Shown here: positions 36,370-48,048 of the stretch, in pieces | Layout: the number at the start of each line of letters is the position of its first letter | How positions within the stretch are numbered: position 1 is the stretch's first letter | Source of the DNA: Opeltia flavorubescens | Lineage: Eukaryota; Ascomycota; Lecanoromycetes; Teloschistales; Teloschistaceae | Length of the DNA: 64,000 nucleotides | Direction of reading: 5' to 3' | Assembly (NCBI GenBank): GCA_000442125.1 | Contig: KE546965.1 | Coordinates: forward strand, 186,001 to 250,000 | The notes under the pieces: model-generated | Databases searched by the model: none | Told to the model about the DNA's origin: nothing | What the model saw: only the letters and a program-made list of their open reading frames with translations | Position numbers and translations under genes: made by a program

Positions 36370-36966
36370 TGTCCCCGATGGCCGTCGTACTACCATCCCC
36401 ACCCTCGTTACCAACCTTAGTTTTTGGGAAGAAGACAGTCCCGTCCCCCTCTTCTCCTCCCCTCCTCAGCGCAGAGGTGGCCGGGGTGGTTCTTGATACC
36501 GGTACCAAATCTTTTACCCAATATACCAAAATCGAGCCACATCTTTGAGCAGTCACCAGCTCGTATGAATCTCGATCTCTAAGTTTCTTCGACCGGACGA
36601 CGAGGAATGGATACATTGGAACGGTGAGCCTGTAGAGTCGACAACACCGACTTCCCGCGAAGATACAAAAAACGGTAAAGCAGACGCACGAATGACGAAC
36701 AATCGAAGATTCGATCGCTACAGAACTTGACGCTTTTTCTCCTAAGTCGCATACGTCTAAAATGCAGAGCGAGCAATGTGTGTTGGGATACGGCTTCCTT
36801 GATCTCCTGCTTTGGAGAAAGCTGAGAAGGGCTTGAGAGATTACACCCAGCTTAGACCGTTTTGCCTTTTCATACTACAAGACCTGAGAGGTGATCACAA
36901 TCTCGAGCCATGCAGAAATCTCGCGTGATATGGACTCAGAGCGCAGAATACCCGGCCTTTATATAG

Positions 36967-37560
36967 AGCTTACTCATTGCAGCTGCGAAAAGTGATCCCA
37001 GTCTACAGGCATACGGCGCATTTATCATTGATGAGGCGCACCAACATGCTGTCACGACCGACTTACTACTCGGTCATCTGAGGGCTCTCGCGGTGAAAAG
37101 AGAGACGTGTTGAGATATATCATCATGTCTGTGACATGAACATGAATCTTTTCCCAGATTGCTTTTTCCGAGATCCAGACTCGAGAAGGAAGTCGGTAGA
37201 GATGGCAAAGTACACATAACATACGTACCTGAGCCGCTTGAGGAAGTTACTAGCGTGGAGACTGTCCTACAAGTACATCCGATCAGATGGAAAGGTAATA
37301 TTCTGGTCTGCTAAACTCGTGTTTGGTTATACTCGATATTGAGATAATCTATGAGACCCTTCGGTCCTTATGTAATCGGTCAACTCCCTTTTCAGCCGCT
37401 ACCTACAACGCTTCCTCTCGGTGCGCAAGATAATACCGATGCATTCGTTGCGCTTACGCCTCAATAAGGCAATAACAGCCGAAAGTCTTTGGTCGCCACC
37501 AATATCGCCGAGATTATAGGCCGTCAAAGATAGCTTGAAGATAAAAAATCATTCAGATCA
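36967..37560 (+). pseudogene. Relic of a DEAH-box RNA helicase (Prp43/DHX15-like)
   Basis: Several canonical motifs appear in order on the + strand, mostly in one frame. 36967-37110: LLIAAAKSDPSLQAYGAF followed by IIDEAHQHAVTTDLLLGHL, with motif II DEAH at 37030-37041. 37119-37136, other frame: IIMSVT, matching motif III (SAT) with Ala to Val. From 37201: KVHITYVPEPLEEVTSVETV, the strand after the RecA1 domain. About 37291: GNILV, matching 'gDILvFltG'. 37396-37440: LPTTLPLGAQDNTDAF, equal to 'lys.Lp...Q...F'. 37471-37512: NNSRKSLVATNIAE, motif V. Prp43-type enzymes use ATP to remodel spliceosomes and pre-ribosomes. The P-loop part was not found upstream and the QRAGRAGR motif downstream cannot be read. 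Stops at 37111, about 37300 and about 37465 and at least one frame change show it is dead. It resembles the shorter, accessory DEAH helicases of filamentous fungi. Confidence 0.85.
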
Positions 37561-38930
37561 AGAAGCTTTATTTGCTCGGCTGTCAGCAGTTTGTCGGTCT
37601 GTTCATGTGTGCATTTAACGAGTCTACTGGGAAATCTCTATTGCCCAACTTTGACAGCGGTGCACTAATGATTTTCTGGTATCGATTTTCGAAGCTTAAG
37701 AACCTACTCAGCGGTGGAGGTAGTAGTCGTGGTACATCGGGTAGGCTGATTCTTTTCTTGATAACGTGTGTTTGGATTATGGCAATACGTCTTTGCTGTC
37801 GAACGAATAGAGACGCTGCTGCTAGTTAATATCTAGTACATGAACGAAAGCAAATTGGATCATCGATTCTTTGGTATGTTTTGGGACGGACCGAAATCAA
37901 GAACCCCTGCGGTCGATTCTTTCACGAGACATACAGACGACATAGGGAGACACACGGAGGAACTAAATGACAGTATATATTGCAAACTCTGAGATGGTCG
38001 AATAGAATCTCCTAGAGCGTTGCATCAAGCCACTTATAAGACCTACTGCGACTAAGGAAATCAATAACATTCATGTCAGATCCGTCAACTAAATATTAGT
38101 AGTGAAAGTTCTTGGAGCTCAAGAGCAGGAACGTGAAGCTTTAAACCATCGATCTTTAGAACTATATCTGATCCGCAGGGTCGGTTACGATCGTCCCTAA
38201 TCTCGATGGTAGAAAACTATAGCCCCGGGCATTATTGAAGAACCACTCTGTTACAGAGTAATATACTAGATATTCTCGACGTAAGTGGAATTGGTCTTTA
38301 CCAATATATCCACGCGCTGCTCCGTACGGGACTCTGATATGGAAGGCACAGAGAATCAGCTACCCCATGAACAACAGTGCGCTCTAGCGCGTGCGGAGAA
38401 ATCATGCTCCACGATACAATGTGATTCGATAGCAGCATTTGAACCTGCCTGAGTCTAGCAGGTGTCGAAGGGGCCGAATTTACATGAGCTGAAACCCTAG
38501 AGATCGAAAAAGTGTTGAATTTCTTTAGTGATATCCTACGCAGTGACAAGAAGTTGATGAAAGCAGTCTTGGACATTGAGCTCTGAGAAATATGGATGTC
38601 TCAAAGAAGCCTAGATCAATCATAGTAAAAGTTTCGACCTTATATCGAACGAAAACCCGGGCAGGGGGGCATATAATGCCTGGTCCTCAAAAAGCCTTGT
38701 ACGTGCGACGCCATAACGGTGGCAATTTTACCTATCTAGGAATACGTTGCTGAGATAATCCGTTTTCTTCCCCTGTTGTTACCAGCTTGCTTGTTATGCC
38801 GTTGGAGATGCAAACCATATTCAGAGAAGTGACAACGCATTGCGGGCAAAAGTGCTATGTCCCACCTTAGAGCTGGTGTGGAGGTAAAGTGGATATCATG
38901 TCCTGCTACTGATAATTGAGGAGATGACGA
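37561..38930. other. Probable worn 3' part of the DEAH helicase, then degenerate DNA
   Basis: The first few hundred bases should correspond to the winged-helix and ratchet domains of the helicase, but only loose hints remain (GIDFRSLRTYSAVE near 37683). From about 38330 two + frame pieces, ENQLPHEQQCALARAEKSC and AETLEIEKVLNFFSDILRSD, look protein-like but are unassigned. Confidence 0.35.
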
Positions 38931-39370
38931 TTGAAGATTTTATCTACAGAATGGAATTCAATTCTTACTCCAGGAACTTCCAGATCATGCCACTTATTTT
39001 GGTACAAGAGAATAGATATTCACGTGGAAGAACCTAGTACGGCGATCAGTCCGTGGGTAGACCATTATCGAGGGATCATTACCTTTTCTCAAGAAGTCAC
39101 ATTCACCAGGCCCTGCGTGTGTCATCCGATCAACATACTTCGTGACAATCCTATTCCCACTTTCAATGAAAAAATCATTTTGTGGAGTACTAACATAGAG
39201 AATACTCTCGAGGCGACGCGATTACCAAACTTGGCTGTGTATGGCTTGACGTAACGGATGTCAAGAAAATTGTACTAGGGAAATGGGGGGGTCAATTGGT
39301 TTTCTCTTATCAAGGCTCAACATTTTCGCGAGTCGTCTATGACGGATCATTTTCCCCCTCGAACGAGTAG
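38931..39370 (+). pseudogene. Relic of repeated gene family, second copy
   Basis: The 107-codon frame contains VEEPSTAISPWVDHYRGIIT and FSQEV; next to it, after a slip, DVTDVKKIVLGKWG and then LIKAQHFRESSM. The first half matches the 57.3-kb relic (EEPP...NYRGIITFFQ), sharing the 19-base string at 39069-39087 and 57350-57368. The second half matches the 33.0-kb relic. It is thus the one place in the window where both pieces occur together, about 195 bases apart. Function unknown; no catalytic motif seen. Confidence 0.45.
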
Positions 39371-40179
39371 TTGGATGTCCAGATCACTTCTGCTGCGGTG
39401 AAAGCCACTAGATCTAAAGGATAGATACTACATAGCTACGATGCTGGCAACAATACGCCTTCTGACACTTCTGGACCACCGGCCGTTGAGTCACTAAGCA
39501 AAGGACTCTCCACCGTGATTCGACAAAAGAGCCTAGAGGCAAGAAAATATTTACGTCCGGGTAGTCCGAGATAGGACCTCCTCTTAAAAGATCCCAAGCG
39601 ATGGGACAACATCGGGATAAGCAACGGGTGAATCTGGGAGCCAGCAGTGTGGGAATGAAGACTTCGTATTACCCTTGTCACTACAGAGTCGGGGTCTCAA
39701 GGTGTCTCTTTGACCTAACCAAAAAATTGACAATCACGGGTCTAGGATGGTTTCTTTGCTCTGGGGAGCCTTTCCTAAGTTCTCACTCCTCCCTAATTAA
39801 ACGAGACATTCGTCATTATACTTTGCTCAAATGGTAACACTGACTGTGCGAGGACAAGGAGTCGCGTTTGAGCACTTTATCTATCTAGACACAAGCTTTC
39901 GTGACGGTAAGGATGGTCGCTGCTTTGATTGGAAAGAAGTCGAGCAGATTTGAGCAGATTGTGTCATGGAAGACCGTAAAGAGCCAGTCTCTTATATGTA
40001 TGTTCGATATTTCTCTTTTCTTCTGTTCATGTTCGCCCTTTCTTTCACCATCTGAATTTTTTCATATTTCAGCTCATTCTTCTTTTTCCCTTCTGAAATC
40101 TCCTAAGCAGTCAAAAACGACAGGTCCATACAAGGCTGAAAATGTAATTTGGTCACATAACAGAACAAAGCTCGTATTT
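39371..40179. other. Degenerate DNA with an intron-like segment
   Basis: Between 39998 and 40109 the + strand is strongly pyrimidine-rich, begins GTATGT after SYM in the frame MEDRKEPVSYM (ATG near 39966), and ends either TTTCAG (about 40072) or AAGCAG (about 40109). This looks like a fungal intron that once interrupted the 5' end of the following HNH gene or another gene. The frame before it (YLDTSFRDGKDGRCFDWKEV) is protein-like but unassigned. Confidence 0.35.
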
Positions 40180-41122
40180 TGAAGAAAAACAAGAAATCAC
40201 CCCACCTCGGGTTGAATATGCGCTCAATCCGAGGGTTGAAAGAAACGGAAAACATCCTGGTGATGTGTACCGGCAATGCCATTCTTCGTCCGCCCTCAGC
40301 AAATCGACACCTCGACACGATGCAACGAAACACGCAAGTCTCAGACATCGACTTCCAACGTCGCACACTACATGTATGGGCGTTGGATCTCGTCGATCAA
40401 GCGTCGAAAGACATTGACTCTGTCCTCACTTGCGGTACCATCCAGCCTCCTGGACATTCTTCAAAGAATCGTAAGCAAGACTTGAAGTAGTGAATACCAT
40501 TCTTGGCGAGCAAGACGCTCCTGAATTGTCCAAAGGCGGGAATGATATCTTATGGTGTCAAGAAGCAGAGGAGAGTCTTCACCACCGGCGGGCCCGCATC
40601 GTGCCCCAAGTACCCGTTAATTCCACAACAGACCAAATACAAGCTTAGGAGTTATCGAAAATCAAGGAGTATAAGATACGTGTCGTGAACCCAGATTCTC
40701 CGAAAATGGTAGAAAAGATCGACAATATAGACAAGAAATGGTTCCAATTTAATCAGAAGCGAGTCGCTTTCAGAGGTGAATTTCGACCCCGAGCTAGATA
40801 TCTATATTTTACCTACTGCGGATCAATGTTGAATAAAGCGTACGCTGGTAAATATGCTGAGGTAGCACATGCGGAGACTAATAAACCCAGTTGGGGCATA
40901 CCAGGGAAGTACTTGCGGAGAAGCATGTTACGAGGATTTATGGAGATAATGGGCCATGATTGTCTTCAAATTCTTGATGGCGGCATAAAAGAAGTGAAGG
41001 ATGAAAAAACAGATATCCGAGAGATACTGATTGCGAATGAGGACGTTCAAGAAAATCCTGGGGAGAGGGATGATGCTGGAAGCAACGATGAAGACGACGA
41101 TAACAATAAGATGCCAGTGTAG
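40180..41122 (+). pseudogene. Relic of a fungal HNH-nuclease-domain protein, C-terminal half well kept
   Basis: The best preserved frame is 40649-41122 (157 codons, stop TAG). It shows the typical C-terminal region of the large fungal HNH-endonuclease family: ELSKIKEYKIRVVNPDSPKM, then FNQKRVAFRGEFRPRARYLY and FTYC, then NKPSWGIPGKYLRRSMLRGF, MEIMGHDC and an acidic tail (EDVQENPGERDDAGSNDEDD). The pattern 'ARYLYFhYc...W.tpGkYlrrsmL..f.EemGHd' is what I know from that family. The HNH core should lie upstream at 40180-40620, where the frames are broken, but hints such as NAILRPPSANRHLDT remain. These proteins are multicopy in filamentous fungi and their role is unclear. The N-terminal half is decayed, so a pseudogene is more likely than a live gene. 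The 157-codon frame is unusually long for this block. Confidence 0.58.
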
Positions 41123-43182
41123 CTCACTAATGGAAAAATCCTTCCCTAGGAAGACTGCTGCAAAAAGAGCTTCAATATAGCAGCGTGCCACTCACGGAAA
41201 GTTTCAATTACTACTATCGCGTTGTGGCGATGAAACGCTAGTGACGATCCGAATTGATGGATAAGTCGATCATTTCGGCTAAATTCTTGTCGAATATCGG
41301 TCAGGAATTCTATTCCATATGACAACCTTGGAGCACGATTTCTTGTGTACTAAAGATGAACCTGAGCAATCACTTTACGGTTGCTGTCTTATCAGGACGC
41401 TTATAGTTCTGACCTCGAAAGTCAACGTTATATATCAGGATCTGGACCCGATCATCCCCCATCGATATCTTGGCCGCTACTGAAGTGTTAATTTTCACTT
41501 GTGACTGATCGACTAGGCAATGTACATAAGTTGATATAATCACCCGCACCATTCTCCTCTCCGTCTTTGTCTATTTCCATGTTCTCAGATATCCAGCCCT
41601 ATGATATAAGCAAACTTCCATGAAAATATCAATCCTGTAAAAATCCATCTTTCGACAAAAGCTATGACCACCCGAACTTTTTAATTGCACAGCGTATAAC
41701 GCAGTATTTTGAGCCAGCCTGAAAAAGATTACGGGACATTACTATGTGGATTCCAATGAGACACTACGAACGCCTACTTGGGCTCGAAGAAAACAGCAGT
41801 AGTATACAATCAGCATCTACGTTTGCAATAAAAGGACTTAAAGTACCTAAAACATCTGAATATTACGGTATGCCAGCGTGGAAGTCTCCACGCCAGAATT
41901 AATGGAAGATTAATTCTGCGCAGCTATCGAGAGATTACATTAGTCTGATCCTACTGAAGTTTGTCATACTGAACCACGATTCAAAAACAAATATCGATCA
42001 GGCGAATCAATTCGCCAATAGCGATGGATCTGGTCGTATCACCCACGCACGTTTCGATACTCAAGGGCTGGTAGTGAAAGATGCGCTCATGTGTCGATAA
42101 GCACGGAGCGAGGTACAATATTCAAACATCAAGAACTGTCTGTACCGCACTTGTGGAGAAGCACGAAAAATCACATCTGAAATTCTCCATACGAAGTAGC
42201 AGCTATAGTAAAGCTCATGCATTGTCATCAGCTCTGAGACTTCCAGTACGCAGAAAACAATTAGGGGGAACTTTTACTTTTTTATGGATACGATCATGGT
42301 TCTAGGCATAATATTGAGTGAGCTAGTGGGTCACAAAGACGGACATCCCGAGATTCAAGTTTCATATTAAATGCTAATTAATTGAATCCCATCATCTTTA
42401 ATTCTACTTCTACTTCTTTCGACACGTGTATTACGACAACTCTCTGAGTATTGTAGAGGACTGCTCATCGTGAATCAATAATCATACTTCTATCAACTCA
42501 TCTGGCTCCTGCCTCTCCGTGGCTTCTTCATTGCATCCGAGGATCTACTATCATCCGGTCAGATTGGGATACTGGATTAAGAAAGATAATCCTCTCGGAC
42601 TTCCTTTACGACGTCTATCCACTCCGAAATGATAGGCCGGCAGGCAGCGCGGAAGCACGGGGATGAAATTGTTGATCCCGTCTTTGCCTATCAGAAGCTC
42701 GCTGTGATTGGAGCGAGCCTTGATCGGAGTGTAACATACTCCGTAGAAAAAATTCAGAGACTCTATGTTTTCCTTTGGAAAAACTTTCCTGTGTTTGTAA
42801 AAAGCCTCCAGGACGAAGGAGATTTACCAGGACTTTCACCTCAGTCATAGGATCTTAAAGATGAGATATTGTGTGCCCGGTGGCTTTGAATTCTACCGGT
42901 CAAACATTATAAATACGGATCATGTGTTTCATGAAGAGCTGAGCGAGAAGCAATGATTGAAGTATATGGCGAACAAGGCTTGATTGGTTCAGTGAAGGCT
43001 AAGACTATTTATTTCTAGTCCCATGAAGCAAGTTATTTCTGCATTGTACCAAATTTTTCTGATGGTGCTACCGTTGATTAAGGCTAGCTTTAAACTCTCG
43101 TGTTCCTCTTTCCTGGTCTTTCGACTGCTCAACAGCGTATCTCTTCACTGCATTATCATTAATCGACCCGAAGGCTCTAGGT
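41123..43182. other. Degenerate DNA; contains the hairpin pair listed separately
   Basis: No gene recognised. The + frame at 42629-42850 (VFAYQKLAVIGASLDRSVTY) is protein-like and might belong to the SNF2-like relic downstream, but no Walker A motif can be read. The rest is stop-rich. Confidence 0.35.
41876..41918. other. Two adjacent perfect hairpins
   Basis: First hairpin: gcgtgga (41876-41882), loop agtc, tccacgc (41887-41893), a 7-bp stem. Directly after it: cagaattaat (41894-41903), loop ggaag, attaattctg (41909-41918), a perfect 10-bp stem. Two flawless stems side by side in otherwise decayed DNA are unlikely by chance. They might be the terminal fold of a small mobile element or a transcribed structure. 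No target-site duplication or partner repeat was recognised. Confidence 0.7.
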
Positions 43183-43569
43183 GTGAGGCTGGTGATCGCA
43201 TATACCGACATACCAGATGGATATCATAGAATGTCGATGGCGGATGTCAAAGGAATACAAACTGTGGTAGACAAAGACGATCCTAATGGACAACCCTTGA
43301 AGACCAAAAAAGCCGTACGTCCAGCCGTGTGGGGGACTTCACAGCCAGAAAGCACGAAGTACTGGATCATTATGTTGTGGCAGAGCTGGATAAAGTCTGA
43401 AGAGAAATTTGTGATCAAGCACACGTACAAGTTCCAGAGGGAGAAGAAAAAGGTTGAGGAAACCCAATCTACCGTTCGCTTTCCTGCTGGACTGGCCATT
43501 ATCGACGAATATCATAAAGTTATAGACTTACGGATCCCAACTAAGACGCCCATAATTTTGCGGAGTTAA
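43183..43569 (+). pseudogene. Possible relic of an SNF2-like ATPase
   Basis: The frame (128 codons, GTG start only) reads GTSQPESTKYW, then a charged stretch (EEKFVIKHTYKFQREKKKVEE), then FPAGLAIIDEYHKVIDLRIP and TKTPII. This follows the layout of SNF2 family proteins of filamentous fungi: 'TSYetw...' (motif Ib), a long charged insert, then '..f.rvviDE.H.lkn..tkt' (motif II, here DEYH at 43504-43515). Motif I with the P-loop and the C-terminal helicase half were not found, so only a fragment remains. A chance match is possible because the evidence rests on about 35 residues. Confidence 0.38.
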
Positions 43570-46146
43570 GAATACAAGTTGTCCACTATCTTTATAGATT
43601 TAGACGCTTAATCGATCGTATTGTTCCTTAGAACCTCAATCGTTTGCTTATCACACATCATCATCCTGTTATTTAAGCTACACGAAGCGATAACCACATC
43701 TTAACGGAAAGTAAATGCGAAGGAGACTCTGGAATACCTCGAGATTGTATATTTTAATGCCCAATGCAAACGCTATTCCAGAAGCCGCCTTTTTGCGGTC
43801 CTTGATGACTCCGGGTTAGATGGCAATGAACGGTTAGAATACGCATGGGTATTAGTACTAGATTCTCAGCATAGGAATCAATAATATTTTACTACATCAC
43901 AAAGCTGGACCACGATTATACCAGTACGTCTAGCTGTCTGCGACATAGTACGGATTGTGATCTGCACCTTCTCGCCCTCCGCAGCAGTACGGGTTTACCT
44001 TCGCTATCTCCATGTTTTTTTATCTCCTATATTTCAATTGTGCAATCTGCCACGCGTTGGACCAAATTACAGTACTATAACGTAAATTTGATTCTAGCCA
44101 TTTCAGTGCATTGAGACGGTGAAACTTGAGGGCTATTCTTTAGGGTGCCTGGGAGTAGATATGCCTGTTTTATTATACTCTTATCTAAAAAAAATAGGCT
44201 CCTGGCAGTAAAACGCGCGTCACTCTTCAGACGACGAGACGCGAACAATTTTGTTAGGGTACTTTATGCTATTGGCCACTTATATATATTGCTTGCACCT
44301 CTACAATCAATCATTCACTTGCCGATTGAATAGGTCTTTGAGCTACGATCTACGAGCACTCACATTCTAACGTTGTACAAATCCCAAGAGGCACCCAAAA
44401 TACCTCTGTGGGGCAAAGTACATGATGGGCCACAGATCGAGAAGATCAAGCGGTTTACTGATCGAAGCACGATAGAGAAATACTCGAGGAACTCAGACAA
44501 CAGGGTTTCAATAGCAGATGAGGTTGTTCCAATTCTCCAAAATTTACATATTCTTGCATGGCCGAGCATCTATGCCTATGGCATCGCGATCATTCGATCT
44601 AGGATCATCCTTGATAGAAAACCCGAAACCCGTATAAATGGGCAGCTTCGTAGAAAGTACTACTCGGCAGGAACGAGCTGAGAAGATTCATCAAGCATAT
44701 TGGCACCACACGGGAAACATTCGAAGATACTCGGTTCACCCTATAATCAATTATTGCTAGAAAGGTCAAATGACTCCTTGCTAAACCTGCTCACTGGAGG
44801 TCAAAAGAGCTATTCCCATGTATCAAAATGGGAGAAAACAAATCAAAACCATAACGAAGTTTCTCTTGACTACTACCACTGCATGGGTCATCTATCTAGA
44901 GGGAAAAGGATCCCTTCGTGGTCTGAGAAGGTTAGACGCTGCACACTCCATCAACAACGTTTGTTAGATGCGATCTCGTATCTTCAAGATGTGGACTTTT
45001 GCAAGCTTGTCTTTATCGTTTGAAGCGCCCATCTCCATTGTTTGACTGTCTCATTGTATACATAGCTTCTTCGATTGCGTGAGAAATTCCTTTACGCAGC
45101 TAAGGGTTTTTGTTCTCTCACAAAGAATATAAAGCAAGAATTTCATATTTACAACTTTTTCTCGTTGTACGTCAGGCAAGAAGATTGCGGAGCCAAAGAG
45201 TCCTTTCGCCAGACCTGTGTGACCTGATGGAGTGGAAGTTGCTTATCGAGAAATTGCTGATTCCGGTACCATGAGGACCTTCTTGTGCCCAGTGCGTGCC
45301 ATGGAGTCCCGTCTGATTTCCAATGGAGACAACACAGATTCTACAATGCGTCAATCTAGGAAGTCCAAGGAGCAAAGCTGGTGCTGGCCGAAAGCCATTC
45401 GGTGGTTCTGCTGCAATGTTTGTAAATCTAAACTCGAATTTATAATTTTAATTACCGATGATATCCCATATCCGATGCGAATCACTCAGAAACTTACGTA
45501 CTACTACACAAACTCCTTCACCGAGGCTCAGTTGATTTTTTCTGCAATCAGGCTACACTCTTGACTCATTTAGTACCCGTGATCCCATGATTTACACTAT
45601 TTCCATCACCATCACATATCTCCGTGAATATCATAGGACGGTAGAATAAAATAGGATTATTTTAGCTTCCTTTCATCAGTATTATGGACTATTCATTACG
45701 TATCCAGATCCATCGAGATGCGTATTGGAAACGTTTATTGTCGTAACATGCAACGAGAATTACAGGTTGTTGCTGTACTTTGACCCTTATTGCATGGAGC
45801 AAATAATTGGACATATCTTTAAGACTTGGAAGGGAACGAGATGCGATCTACTAGGTTTTCCTTGAGCTTCCACAGAAAGACGTGAGTTCACGATAAGATT
45901 CAGCCGAGAAGACGAATTGCATCGGAAGAGTAGCAACCTCTTCAGAGAAAACCAATATGGGACACACTTTGGTCACTAGATGAATCACGTCTACGTACCA
46001 GCTTGATTTGTAGTTTGAACACGTTTACTAATTATCTGCTAGATACAAATTGGACGCACTGGTCTTATGCTGTGCTTTAGAGACACCTAGCCGAGGAGAA
46101 TTGTATGCAGGATATATACAGCTGCTAAAAGCGGCTGATATCAAAG
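43570..46146. other. Degenerate DNA, no recognisable gene
   Basis: The frame at 44373-44681 (102 codons, TTG start; IEKIKRFTDRSTIEKYSR) and those at 44700-45023 and 45232-45564 were read without finding a known motif. The sequence around 45420-45440 is AT-rich. Confidence 0.4.
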
Positions 46147-46620
46147 ATGTCAAAGTCAGACAGTCATACAAGTAAAGAACCGTCAACGTTTCCACAAATC
46201 GCTACGAGCTCTCACTCTAGACTGGAATCTATGGATACTAAGAATTATATCAAGTGGAACAGAGAAAAGTAAGTATTTGACCATCTGCGGACACAGCACC
46301 TGATAATCTGTGGGTGCTTTTCTTTTCGGTCTTCAAATTTTCTGTTCTACTGAAACGTAATTCTCAAAGCAAAATCTTACTCTGGTTCTCAACTTCATTT
46401 CCACTCTTCTTTTGACTTTGGCTTCGAGAACAGGCTTCTACATGGTGCTCGAACTGACTCCTTGCATGAATAAAAGTCAGTTTAAGTCAAGTATACAGTC
46501 AAGCGGCTCATTCTTTGTCATTGGATCCAAAGGATCTCAATGGCGATATCAAAGAGACAACTTACCTTTCTTCGAACGTTATAATCCATGGGGATTTCGA
46601 TAATAAATGCCAACTATTTG
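46147..46620 (+). pseudogene. Intron-containing gene relic, 5' part
   Basis: ATG at 46147 opens a 40-codon polar, Ser/Thr-rich N-terminus (MSKSDSHTSKEPSTFPQIAT ... DTKNYIKWNREK) that runs exactly into a consensus donor GTAAGT at 46269. The following 165 bases are pyrimidine-rich and end GAACAG at 46433, a good acceptor. The joined frame gives KLLHGARTDSLHE and then a stop; another frame after the acceptor stays open longer (DPKDLNGDIKETTYLSSNVI). The donor, the pyrimidine tract and the acceptor make a former spliced gene likely. No family recognised. Confidence 0.38.
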
Positions 46621-48048
46621 ATGATAGAAAACAGCTATCCTGCACTCAGCAACCACCGCTGAGCCATAGACCATCCGTTCAAAAAATCTCATGACCCATC
46701 ATCGACAGGAACATCGTCTTTTCCATTACTACATGCCGCCTATTTTCAGCAGAGTACAACATGGCGGAAATCATCTCTCGCAATTGGAGGTGCATTCACT
46801 ACCTGTTTTTTGCAGGCCGGGCCGACTTGTCCGGAGTACACCGACACATAGCTAGTATGAAGCCAAATGCTCATTCCTTATCTATCTCTGTACCGTTCGA
46901 AGGATCCAAGCAAGTTGTAACATCCCCGATCTTACCCACTACTTACGCAAACGTGCTTTTTTTTCCTCCTACTTGACGCCTTTGGGTATGTTCCGACGAA
47001 ACCTCACTTTCAGCTGGTGGATTTCCCTTACACAGTATAGTTATTCGTCAACTATGTCACCCGTCGTAAAGCAGGAACGTGTCGAATCAGAAGATGAGCT
47101 CCTGTTTAATGCATAACGGCAATTGATTATCAAAGAGTCCGTTGATAGCCAAGCAACATCACCAACCTGTATAAATAGTTCTAAAGCCTAGGATATTATT
47201 AAACCGAATCCAAGGTCACAATTGGCTTGTTGAATAGCCTCTGACGATGATACGACGAAATTCATCGGTCTAAAAGTTCGTACCTTGTTACCTGCCTTGC
47301 GAGTTTAGGTGATATTACCTTACTACCGACTTTTCTTATTTGCGATAACGCACGCGTCATGATGAAGCAACTATCTATCAAATTGCCCAGGAAGCTTTTG
47401 CCTTATGGAAATCTTCTCAAATCTGATAATACCAGTGGTGTGATCTCATCTGTCTGACGTGGATTTTTCGTTGATTCCACCGAACGGCTTGGGGCATTGC
47501 GTTGCGTTCGAGAAAAAGCCCAGATTTTAACCTATTACTCATTAGACTCACTGTTGCATCACGGACTAAGTTGATTTCTCTTTGAATAAAGTGATATCTG
47601 GGCACAAGAATGCTTGTCAATCAGGACTGGAACTCCCACCAATGACTCCATCCAAACAAATCTTCTCAAAGTGCTGTTGAGACAAGTAACGGACGCTGAC
47701 TATGATCGAATCAGTTGCTACTATATACAACTAACGAACCTGAAGCATTCAAGCCGCTTCTTCAAATCTATGGCAAGTTTCTTCGAAGCATATTGAGCTA
47801 GTCGCTCCCAGTTTTTCCCGTAACAGGCAGCTGATCGCATAGAAGGTGATTGCAAGCTAAAAATTGGGTCAGGGGTAGCCTAGCTCGTTTATGGGCCATG
47901 TCTTGTTCAATCAATCGTGCCAATTTCCATCGCAGTAACCCATTGGCCGCTGGAAAAACTCATCGTTGCAGCGGAAGATAAGGGCTGAGACTAGGTACAA
48001 AGAATTGAAGATACGCTGAGTAAAATTACTCGATGGCTCGAAAGAGGT
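46621..48048. other. Degenerate DNA, no recognisable gene
   Basis: Frames at 46761-46976, 47417-47620 (-) and 47614-47796 show no recognisable content. No repeats or RNA genes seen. Confidence 0.4.

Noticed and set aside
36288-36616. Poly-Pro and poly-Val/Gly frames on both strands around the CCA run
   Set aside because: They are translations of a microsatellite and carry no other evidence.
39069-39083. cgagggatcattacc resembles the 18S/ITS1 junction of fungal rDNA
   Set aside because: Only about ten bases agree, flanking sequence is not rDNA, and the same string recurs at 57350 inside a related coding-like frame.
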